Assembly (NCBI GenBank): GCA_018609665.1
Contig: JAHENN010000136.1
Location: 1 to 8,842 of the forward strand
Source of the DNA: Haloarculaceae archaeon
GTDB lineage: Archaea; Halobacteriota; Halobacteria; Halobacteriales; Haloarculaceae
DNA length: 8,842 nt
Reading direction: 5' to 3'
A program made the translations under genes and the position numbers. Positions 1 to 5,360 of the stretch are shown piece after piece. The notes below the pieces were generated by a model. That model was given only the letters and a program-made list of their open reading frames with translations, was not told the DNA's origin and ran no database searches. How positions within the stretch are numbered: the first letter of the stretch is position 1; every line of letters begins with the position of its first letter.

Positions 1-137
1 AACGTGTTGTCGGGGTCGTTGCCGGTGTTGGCCAGCGCCTTCATCATGCCGTTCATCGTGCCGAAGTCGCCGCACCCGGGACACCAGGTGGGCTGCTTGT
101 CGGATTTGAAGTCGGTGAATCTGACGTCGGAGCTCAT
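1..137 (-). CDS. korB: 2-oxoacid:ferredoxin oxidoreductase, beta subunit (probably 2-oxoglutarate), N-terminal fragment
   Basis: Only the first 45 codons are present; the gene runs off the left edge. The beta subunit of these enzymes binds thiamine diphosphate and a [4Fe-4S] cluster. With the alpha subunit it oxidatively decarboxylates a 2-oxoacid to an acyl-CoA and reduces ferredoxin in the cytoplasm. The visible part has the family motif WCPGCGDFG, with Cys19 and Cys22 as the first two cluster ligands. The thiamine GDG motif lies outside the window. The start is the ATG overlapping the korA stop as ATGA, with a good Shine-Dalgarno 4 nt before it, so translation is probably coupled to korA. 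The N-terminus resembles the second beta protein in this window but is about 10 residues shorter before the Cys pair. Family is certain. The 2-oxoglutarate assignment rests on pairing with KorA and on recalled haloarchaeal proteins. Confidence 0.9.
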   Translation of the reverse strand, partial: MSSDVRFTDFKSDKQPTWCPGCGDFGTMNGMMKALANTGNDPDNT

Positions 138-1906
138 CGTGCCTCCATTTCCGCGTCCGCGGGCTCACCGAGGGCATCCTTGACCTCCTCGGCGAGTTCG
201 TCCGCTTTGAAGCGGACGCCGTCGTACTTGTTGATGCGGTCGACCCGCGTGAGCGCGTCGTGCTCGACGAGGTCGGCGAACTGTCCGGTCGCGTTGCACT
301 CGACGACGATGACGTCCTCGGCGGCCTCGATGTCGTCGGTCAGGTCGGGCCGCGGGAAGACGTACGGCACCGAGAGGAACCGGACGTCGATGCCGTCGGC
401 CTCCAGCAGTTCGAGGGCGTCGCGCATGGCGCCCTCGTTGGAGCCCCACGAGACCACGAGCGTGTCGGCGTCGGGGTCGCCGAACTCCCGGTAGCTCCAG
501 TCTTCGCGCTCGACGGCCGTCTCGACCTTCCGGTCGCGCTTGTCCACCTGCTTGACGCGCATGTCCTGCTCCTCGGTCCGGCGGCCGAGCTCGTCGTGCT
601 CGAGGCCGGTCGACATGTGGGCGGCGTCGGCCGTCCCGGGAAAGGCCCGGGGGCTGATGCCGTCGTCGGTGACCGCGTGCGGCCGGAACTGGCCCTTCTC
701 GTTGGTCCACTCCTCGACCGACTCCTCGTCGACGACCTTCCCGCGGTCGACCTCGACGTCGTCCATGTCGAACTCCTCGGGCTCGAAGGTCTGTTCGGTG
801 ACCGCAAGCGACAGGTCGGCGGTGAGGTAGACCGGTAGCTGGTACTTTTCGGCGAGGTTGAACGCCTCGACGGTCTTGTGGAAACACTCCGAGACGGTCG
901 TCGGCGCGAGGACGAACCGCGGCACCTCGCCGTGGCCGCCGTACAGCATCGCCTCGAGGTCGCCCTGCTCCTGTTTGGTCGGCATCCCCGTCGACGGCCC
1001 CGACCGCATCACGTTGCAGATGACCAGCGGCGTCTCCGAGGTGGCGACGAGCCCGAACGTCTCGGACATCAGGTCGATGCCGGGCCCGGAGGTGGCGGTC
1101 ATCGACCGCGCGCCGGCCCGGGCGGCCCCCAGCGCCATGTTGACGGCCGACAGCTCGTCCTCGGCCTGGACGACGATGCCGCCGTAGTCCTCGATGCGGC
1201 CCTTCAGGTACTCCATCACGTCCGTGGCGGGGGTGATGGGGTAGCCCGCGTAGAACCGACAGCCAGCGGCGAGGGCGCCCATCCCGATGGCCTCGTCGCC
1301 GTTCAGCAGCACGTAGTCGTTGTCCGTGGTGTCGATGTCGTAGCCGCTCGTCACGTCTACCTCCTCGTGGACGAACTCGGCGCCGAGCCGGGCGGCCTCC
1401 CTGTTGTTGTCGACGATGGCCTGGCCCTTGCCGCCGAACCGCTTCTCGAGTGACTCGTCGAGGTACTCGATGTCGAAGCCGGTGACCGCGCAGGCGGCCC
1501 CCAGCGCGACGATGTTGCGCATGATGGCGCCGCCGGCCTCCTCGGCGAGCCGCTTCAGCGGCACGTCCAGCCCCGTCATCTCGCCGGGCGCCTCGAAGTC
1601 GCTCATCATCGTCCGCTCGCCGTCGTAGATGATGACCGACCCCTCGTGGAGCTCGTCGAGGTTCTCGTCGACGGTCCGCTGGGTCAGCGCGATGAGGATG
1701 TCCAGCCGGTCGACGACGCTCTCGACGGCGTCGACCGACGACCGTACCTTGTAGGCGGTGTAGCCGCCGCGAATGCGGGAGGCGAAGTCCTTCGAGGTAA
1801 ACACGTGCCTGCCCGCTCGCGAGAGCGCCTGGGCGAATATCTTGCCGGTAGAATTGATCCCATCGCCGGCTTCCCCGCCGATGGCCCAGTTGAGGTCATC
1901 TGGCAT
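134..1906 (-). CDS. korA: 2-oxoacid:ferredoxin oxidoreductase, alpha subunit (probably 2-oxoglutarate), gamma-alpha fusion
   Basis: A 590-aa catalytic subunit of a ferredoxin-dependent 2-oxoacid oxidoreductase; with KorB it would convert 2-oxoglutarate and CoA to succinyl-CoA, CO2 and reduced ferredoxin. Residues 1-180 form the gamma domain (GGEAGDGINSTG near 10-21, RIRGGYTAY near 44-52). Domain I follows at about 195-375, with the signature YPITP at 222-226 and MRSGPSTGMPTKQEQGDLE at 300-318. A charged linker leads to the C-terminal domain II from about 480 (LVVSWGSNEGAMRDAL). The reading frame is open for 92 more residues upstream, but that extension is Arg/Ser/Pro-rich and lies antisense to the divergent gene. 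MPDDLNWAIGGEAGDG is the natural family start. The gene overlaps korB by 4 nt, forming an operon. Length fits the shorter haloarchaeal alpha type (KorA) rather than PorA. Substrate is inferred; the family call is firm. Confidence 0.92.
   Translation of the reverse strand: MPDDLNWAIGGEAGDGINSTGKIFAQALSRAGRHVFTSKDFASRIRGGYTAYKVRSSVDAVESVVDRLDILIALTQRTVDENLDELHEGSVIIYDGERTMMSDFEAPGEMTGLDVPLKRLAEEAGGAIMRNIVALGAACAVTGFDIEYLDESLEKRFGGKGQAIVDNNREAARLGAEFVHEEVDVTSGYDIDTTDNDYVLLNGDEAIGMGALAAGCRFYAGYPITPATDVMEYLKGRIEDYGGIVVQAEDELSAVNMALGAARAGARSMTATSGPGIDLMSETFGLVATSETPLVICNVMRSGPSTGMPTKQEQGDLEAMLYGGHGEVPRFVLAPTTVSECFHKTVEAFNLAEKYQLPVYLTADLSLAVTEQTFEPEEFDMDDVEVDRGKVVDEESVEEWTNEKGQFRPHAVTDDGISPRAFPGTADAAHMSTGLEHDELGRRTEEQDMRVKQVDKRDRKVETAVEREDWSYREFGDPDADTLVVSWGSNEGAMRDALELLEADGIDVRFLSVPYVFPRPDLTDDIEAAEDVIVVECNATGQFADLVEHDALTRVDRINKYDGVRFKADELAEEVKDALGEPADAEMEAR
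142..146 (-). promoter_or_regulatory. Shine-Dalgarno for korB
   Basis: On the minus strand GGAGG stands 4 nt before the korB ATG, inside the last codons of korA. It complements the CCUCC at the 3' end of archaeal 16S rRNA. It fixes the korB start and suggests translation from the shared mRNA. Confidence 0.7.
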
Positions 1907-1932
1907 GCTACGTCGCAGTTCTCCTCGGCGAA

Positions 1933-1940
1933 CGTTAAGC
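1933..1940 (-). promoter_or_regulatory. Possible korA promoter element
   Basis: On the minus strand GCTTAACG is centred about 30 nt before the korA ATG, in a small AT-richer patch between GC-rich flanks. A second candidate, CTATTCAGAA, lies about 10 nt further upstream. A GAGGAG sequence 14 nt before the ATG is rather far for a ribosome binding site. Which element is used cannot be told from sequence. Confidence 0.35.
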
Positions 1941-2024
1941 CTTCTGAATAGTGTGTCGTTCGGGGGTTTCGCCGCCCGCGAACCGCCGGATTCACTACAC
2001 GGCGGCCGCGACACGACCGGCCGG

Positions 2025-2033
2025 CTTCGAAAG
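2025..2033 (+). promoter_or_regulatory. Weak promoter candidate for the flavin reductase gene
   Basis: CTTCGAAAG is the only AT-leaning stretch shortly upstream of the ATG at 2064. It is centred about 35 nt away, so a transcript would have a leader of only a few bases. It is a poor match to a TATA box and is listed for completeness. A perfect palindrome lies between it and the ATG. Confidence 0.2.
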
Positions 2034-2053
2034 CGCCTTGCCGCCGAGCGCCG

Positions 2054-2063
2054 ACCGTACGGT
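2054..2063. promoter_or_regulatory. Perfect 10-bp palindrome directly before the flavin reductase ATG
   Basis: ACCGTACGGT is a perfect palindrome that ends at the base before the start codon, overlapping the region where a leaderless or short-leader transcript would begin. Its place would suit a repressor operator, but no second copy was noticed in the window. Role is inferred only. Confidence 0.3.
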
Positions 2064-2711
2064 ATGGACGCCACCGAGACGACGGTCGCCGCGGTCCACG
2101 AGGCCGGCGAGAACGCCCTGGCGATCGACCTCGAGACGCCCGGCGGCTTCGAGGCCGAACCGGGGCAGTTCGTCAGGCTCACCGCCTCCGTCGGCGACGC
2201 GACCGAGAGCCGGTTCTACACGGTCTCCTCGCCGAACACCGTCGGCACCTTCGAGTTCACCGTCGGCTTCGACCCCGAGGAGGCCGGCCCGTTCAGCGAC
2301 TACCTCCGCGGCATCGAGGCCGGCGACGCCGTCACCGTCGCCGGGCCGTTCGGCGACAACCACTACGAGCACGAACCCCGCGCGGTCGTGGTGGCCGGCG
2401 GCCCGGGCGTCGGCCCCGCCGTCGCCATCGCCGAACGCGCCCTCGCCGAGGACGGCCAGGTCGCCGTCGTCTACCGCGACGACGCCGTCGTCCACGAGGA
2501 CCGGCTGTCGGCCGTCGCCGCCGCCGGTGCCGACGTCTTCCTGCTCGGCGAGACGGAGCCGCTGACCGACGCCGTCGCCGCCGCACACACGGGCGCCGAC
2601 GGCGAGCAGACGTTCGTCTACGGCTTCGAGCAGCTCGTCGCCGACGCAGAGGCCGCCATCGAGGCCGCCGGCGGCGACCCCGACGCCGCGAAGGTCGAGA
2701 ACTTCGGCTGA
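2064..2711 (+). CDS. Ferredoxin-reductase-like FAD/NAD(P)-binding oxidoreductase
   Basis: A 215-aa soluble flavoprotein of the ferredoxin-NADP reductase superfamily, made only of the FAD and NAD(P) modules with no fused iron-sulfur domain. It probably passes electrons between NAD(P)H and a separate carrier such as ferredoxin. The FAD motif RFYTVSSPN is at 50-58 (the R-x-Y-S/T signature), PGQFVRL at 33-39, and GPFGD at 94-98. The nucleotide-binding loop VVVAGGPGVGPAVAIA is at 108-123. The C-terminus ends in VENFG, as expected for the family. The usual C-terminal Cys-Gly-Pro element is instead Tyr186-Gly-Phe. The start was chosen at the ATG directly before MDATETTV; the frame is open further upstream, but that region is Arg-rich and antisense to korA. 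Divergent from korA (157 nt apart) and convergent with mce. The electron partner is unknown. Confidence 0.85.
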   Translation: MDATETTVAAVHEAGENALAIDLETPGGFEAEPGQFVRLTASVGDATESRFYTVSSPNTVGTFEFTVGFDPEEAGPFSDYLRGIEAGDAVTVAGPFGDNHYEHEPRAVVVAGGPGVGPAVAIAERALAEDGQVAVVYRDDAVVHEDRLSAVAAAGADVFLLGETEPLTDAVAAAHTGADGEQTFVYGFEQLVADAEAAIEAAGGDPDAAKVENFG

Positions 2712-2736
2712 CCGCCGCGGCCGTCGCTCGGGCGGT

Positions 2737-2756
2737 CGGCGCCCCGAACGGCGCCG
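2737..2756. terminator. Hairpin between convergent genes, possible two-way terminator
   Basis: CGGCGCC and GGCGCCG form a perfect 7-bp stem around a 6-nt loop, in the 84-nt gap between the reductase stop and the mce stop. There is no T-run on either side, so it is not a classic archaeal terminator. It could mark or protect transcript ends from both directions. In such GC-rich DNA a stem this size can also arise by chance. Confidence 0.3.
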
Positions 2757-2795
2757 CTCGTCGGAGCGCCGCGGGTTCGCCGGCCGCGACGCCGG

Positions 2796-3179
2796 TCAGC
2801 CCTCGACGAACTCCACGAGGACGCCGCCCGTCGACTCCGGATGGAGGAAGGCGACCTCGTGGCCCCACGCGCCCGGCCGCGGCTCCTCGTCGATCAGCTC
2901 GACGCCGACGTCGGCGGCGTCGTCGAGCGCGGCCTCGACGTCGTCCGTGCGCAGCGCGATGTGGTGTAGCCCGGGGCCGTTACTCTCGAGGAACTGCGAG
3001 ATGGTCCCCTCCTCGCGGGGCTCCAGCAGCTCGAAGTAGCCGTCCGCCAGCCCGAGGAAGATGACCTTCAGGTCGCCGAACCGCTCCTCGTGGGCGATCT
3101 CGCAGCCGAAGAGGTCCTCGTAGCGGAACGCGAGGCTCTCGGCGTCCTCCGTCGCGACGCCGGCGTGGTCGAAGCGCAT
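2796..3179 (-). CDS. mce: Methylmalonyl-CoA epimerase
   Basis: A 127-aa protein of the glyoxalase/VOC fold that interconverts (R)- and (S)-methylmalonyl-CoA, linking propionyl-CoA carboxylation to methylmalonyl-CoA mutase and succinyl-CoA. The whole chain matches the family: DHAGVAT at 4-10 with metal ligand His5; YFELLEP at 48-54, where Glu50 falls at the second-ligand position; GLHHIALRTDDVEAAL at 70-85, with His72 or His73 as third ligand; and GGVLVEFVEG at the end, with Glu123 as fourth ligand. Length is slightly under the usual 130-150 residues because the ends are trimmed; no core part is missing. A TATA-like box 27 nt before the ATG suggests a leaderless single-gene transcript. The mutase genes, often neighbours of mce, are not in this window. 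An alternative VOC enzyme is unlikely given the near-complete match. Confidence 0.93.
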   Translation of the reverse strand: MRFDHAGVATEDAESLAFRYEDLFGCEIAHEERFGDLKVIFLGLADGYFELLEPREEGTISQFLESNGPGLHHIALRTDDVEAALDDAADVGVELIDEEPRPGAWGHEVAFLHPESTGGVLVEFVEG

Positions 3180-3202
3180 GTCCCGCCGGTCGGCGCGGAC
3201 GG

Positions 3203-3210
3203 ACTAAAAC
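3203..3210 (-). promoter_or_regulatory. TATA-like box of mce
   Basis: On the minus strand GTTTTAGT is centred about 27 nt before the mce ATG, alone in GC-rich sequence. An archaeal TATA box at this distance places transcription start at or next to the ATG, giving a leaderless mRNA. No Shine-Dalgarno is needed or seen. Confidence 0.65.
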
Positions 3211-3315
3211 GCGCGGGAAGGGCTCGCAGGCTCGGGCTGTACCCGGTAACGGTAAATGGGCTTGCGAATGGTACGGATGGTTCGTGCTGAATTTCTCCGT
3301 GACGAACCACAACAT

Positions 3316-3637
3316 CTCGAAAGCCCTCGCGGCGCTCGGGGCGCCGCGGCTCACGGCTCGCGATGCTCGCCGTTCGCCAGTCCGAGGCTCCTCGCTCCGC
3401 TCGGGGCTTCGCGACGGCTCGCTGCGCGCACCCGTTTCACTCGTGCTTGCGTCGCCGGGGCACCGCCGAGCGCCGCTCGCCCTTTAATCCACCAGGGACG
3501 GCCGGTCGACCATCTGGTCGCCTGGTGGACCGAAAGGGCGAGGCCGGGTCCGGGAAGCACGGCGACGCAAGCACCGCAGGCCGGAGGCCGAGGAGCACAG
3601 CGAGCCGCGCGACCGGAGCCGGCCGAGGGCTTTCGAG
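3316..3637. repeat. Large imperfect nested inverted repeat
   Basis: Several arm pairs read inward. CTCGAAAGCCCTCG (3316-3329) pairs perfectly with 3624-3637. GTGCTTGCGTCGCCG (3443-3457) pairs perfectly with 3560-3574. The arms at 3476-3496 and 3521-3542 match over 19 positions (CTCGCCCTTT and TCCACCAGG), interrupted by a small internal bulge. A tiny inner stem, CGACC/GGTCG (3507-3511, 3516-3520), closes on the loop ATCT. The three inner pairs share nearly one centre (about 3509-3513); the outer pair is centred about 30 nt to the left, so one side has gained or lost sequence. It could be a MITE-like relic, a cruciform-forming site, or the template of a folded RNA. No target-site duplication was found. 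Confidence 0.75.
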
Positions 3638-3789
3638 GGCTCTACGTCGAGGCAAGCGCGAACTATCAGAATCACTCTATACACTCCCTACGTCTGTCGT
3701 CGAGGAGTCCAACAAGCCACCGGTCGCGGTCGTCTTTCTGACGGGTCCTCCCCTCGCTCCGCGGTTCGCCCCGCGGGCTCACCGCTCCG

Positions 3790-3908
3790 CCTCGAGGCCT
3801 CGCAACGTCAGTCGGCCTCGCCGTGCTCGCGTGTCGTCGCTCCCGCCGGTCGCTCCTCCCGCTCGCTTCTCCTCGAGGCCTCCTTCCCTCCGGTCAGTCG
3901 GCCTCGCC
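3790..3908. repeat. Imperfect direct repeat spanning the phr stop codon
   Basis: GTCAGTCGGCCTCGCC occurs at 3807-3822 and again at 3893-3908, 86 nt apart. CCTCGAGGCCT occurs at 3790-3800 and at 3871-3881, 81 nt apart. The right copy contains the last codons (Gly-Glu-Ala-Asp) and stop of the photolyase. The left copy is non-coding and in another frame. The sequence between is similar only in style. This looks like an old tandem duplication of the gene's 3' end that has since diverged. Confidence 0.6.
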
Positions 3909-5282
3909 CCTCGCCCGTTCGAACATCGCCAGCGCCTCCTCGCGGCGCTCGCTGTGGTCGACGACCGGGTCGGGGTACTCCGGGGCGGCGTTGCGGCGCT
4001 GGGTGAGCGAACACTCGTGCCAGGAGTGGATGATCTCGGGGTCGACGCCGCGCAGCTCGGGGACGTACTCGGTGATGTACTCGGCGTCGGGGTCGTACCG
4101 CTCGCCCTGCGTCATCGGGTTGAAGATGCGGAAGTACGGCTGGGCGTCGGTCCCGGTGGAAGCGGCCCACTGCCAGCCGCCGTTGTCGTTCGCGGTGTCG
4201 TGGTCGACGAGCATCTCGCGGAAGTGGGCGTAGCCGTGCCGCCAGTCGACCAGCAGGTCCTTCGTCAGGAAGGAGGCGACGATCATCCGCACCCGGTTGT
4301 GCATGTACGACTCCTCCCGGAGCTGGCGCATGCCGGCGTCGACGATGGGGTAGCCCGTCTCGCCGCGCTTCCACGCCTCCAGCAGCTCCTCGTCGTCCTC
4401 CCACTCGATGTCGTTCTCGTAGGACTTGTAGTTCTCCGTGACGACCTCGGGGTTGAAGTTGAGGACGTGGGTGTAGAACTCCCGCCAGGCCAGCTGGCTG
4501 CGGAACTCCTCGACGGACTCTCGGGCCTCGCCGTCGGCGTCGGCGAGCGTTTCCCGGACCCGCCGGTCGACCTCGCGGATCCCGATGGTGCCGAACTTCA
4601 TGTGCGGCGACAGCCGCGAGGTTGGCTCCTCGGCTGGGTAGTCCCGGCGCTGTTCGTAGGCGAAGACCTCCTCCTCGAGGAACGACTCGAGCCGGCGGCG
4701 GGCCTCGTCGGTGCCGGCCGGCGGCACCGACCCCGGCGGCTCCTCGAAGCCGAGTTCGGCGAGCGTCGGCAGCGGCTCGTCGTCGTCGGCCGCCGCCAGC
4801 GCCGGCACCTCGCGGGGGTCGTCCTTCTCGCGGTCCCGCCACTTCTTCCAGAAGTAGGTGTACACCGAGTAGGGGTCGCCGGCGTTGGTCGTGATGGAGC
4901 CGGGCTCGTGACAGATGGCGTCGTGGAACTTCTGGGGCATGACGTCGGCGTCCTTCAGCGTCGCCGACACCCGTTCGTCGCGCTCGCGGGCCAGCCCCGA
5001 GTAGTCGCGGTTCCACGAGACGACCTCGACGTCGTGTGTCTCGGCGAGGTCGACGAGAACCGCCGCGGGGTCGCCGCGGCGAACGAACAGCTCCGAACCG
5101 CGGTCGCGGTACCCCTCCCGCAGCGACGCCAGCGCGTCCAGCATGAACGATACGCGGGGCGCGCCGGCGTGTTCGAGCACCTCGTCGTCGAAGACGAACA
5201 CGCCCGCCGGAGGCTCCGGCGCGTCCGCGAGGCCGACGTTGTCCGACAGCCGGAGGTCCCGTCGGTGCCAGTGAAGACGCAT
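3894..5282 (-). CDS. phr: Deoxyribodipyrimidine photolyase (class I CPD photolyase)
   Basis: A 462-aa light-driven DNA repair enzyme that splits cyclobutane pyrimidine dimers with reduced FAD. The N-terminal antenna domain opens with LHWHRRDLRLSDN (3-15). The FAD-binding domain includes TSRLSPHMKFG (221-231), QLAWREFYTHVL (263-274), GYPIVDAGMRQL (310-321), MHNRVRMIVASFL (327-339) and NGGWQWAASTGTDAQPYFRI (367-386). The electron-transfer Trp triad is kept: W304, W347 and W370 match E. coli W306, W359 and W382. W266 fits E. coli W277. The residue four before W370 is Asp366, where E. coli has Asn378. Length is close to E. coli's 472. The antenna cofactor cannot be told; haloarchaea are known to use a deazaflavin. 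ATG at 5282 gives the usual start; ATG at 5285 and GTG at 5291 are alternatives, but the TATA spacing favours the two ATGs. It has its own promoter. Confidence 0.95.
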   Translation of the reverse strand: MRLHWHRRDLRLSDNVGLADAPEPPAGVFVFDDEVLEHAGAPRVSFMLDALASLREGYRDRGSELFVRRGDPAAVLVDLAETHDVEVVSWNRDYSGLARERDERVSATLKDADVMPQKFHDAICHEPGSITTNAGDPYSVYTYFWKKWRDREKDDPREVPALAAADDDEPLPTLAELGFEEPPGSVPPAGTDEARRRLESFLEEEVFAYEQRRDYPAEEPTSRLSPHMKFGTIGIREVDRRVRETLADADGEARESVEEFRSQLAWREFYTHVLNFNPEVVTENYKSYENDIEWEDDEELLEAWKRGETGYPIVDAGMRQLREESYMHNRVRMIVASFLTKDLLVDWRHGYAHFREMLVDHDTANDNGGWQWAASTGTDAQPYFRIFNPMTQGERYDPDAEYITEYVPELRGVDPEIIHSWHECSLTQRRNAAPEYPDPVVDHSERREEALAMFERARGEAD

Positions 5283-5306
5283 CATCCACACGTGGGGCTG
5301 TCGCAG

Positions 5307-5314
5307 TGTAAAAC
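5307..5314 (-). promoter_or_regulatory. TATA-like box of phr
   Basis: On the minus strand GTTTTACA is centred about 26-29 nt before the paired ATGs at 5285 and 5282. This predicts transcription starting at or within a base or two of the start codon. It lies in the 78-nt gap after the lipoprotein gene, so phr can be transcribed independently. Confidence 0.65.
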
Positions 5315-5360
5315 CCAGGGTGGGCCGGCCGATTGCCGGGACGGGCCAGGGGCGTTCCGG

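Larger units (their letters stand above)
3180..3893. other. Long non-coding interval with palindromic structure
   Basis: These 714 nt between the mce start and the phr stop hold no credible gene. The open frames here give Arg/Ser/Pro/Ala-rich basic products, unlike the acidic proteins around them. From left to right: the mce promoter; an 8-bp inverted repeat (TGGTTCGT at 3275-3282 with ACGAACCA at 3299-3306, 16-nt loop); a large nested inverted repeat (3316-3637); a short AT-richer stretch (about 3660-3720) with a TATA-like ctctatacac at 3675-3684; a hairpin of two CCGCGG copies at 3759-3764 and 3771-3776; and an imperfect direct repeat (3790-3908). Stretches with alternating CTCG/GCTCG composition resemble palindromic intergenic DNA I associate with haloarchaeal genomes, a memory-based impression. 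No transposase or tRNA is seen. Confidence 0.7.

Noticed and set aside
260..838. Val/Asp/Gly-rich plus-strand frame opposite korA
   Set aside because: Such acidic-looking frames arise from the complement of Asp/Glu/Arg codons in GC-rich genes; it has no start signals or domain.
1907..2182. A 92-residue N-terminal extension of KorA
   Set aside because: The added stretch is Arg/Ser/Pro-rich, antisense to the flavin reductase gene, and crosses the promoter region. Family members start at the MPDDLNWAIGGEAGDG type sequence.
3316..3637. A complete insertion sequence or CRISPR array
   Set aside because: No transposase frame, no target-site duplication, and no regularly spaced direct repeats were found; only inverted arms are present.
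3256..3741. Small open frames on both strands in the intergenic interval
   Set aside because: The products are basic and low in complexity, with no promoter or ribosome site at the right place and no family resemblance.
3180..3893. A tRNA or rRNA gene in the long intergenic region
   Set aside because: No T-arm GGTTCRAAT-type sequence with a matching acceptor stem was seen; the hairpins do not form a cloverleaf.
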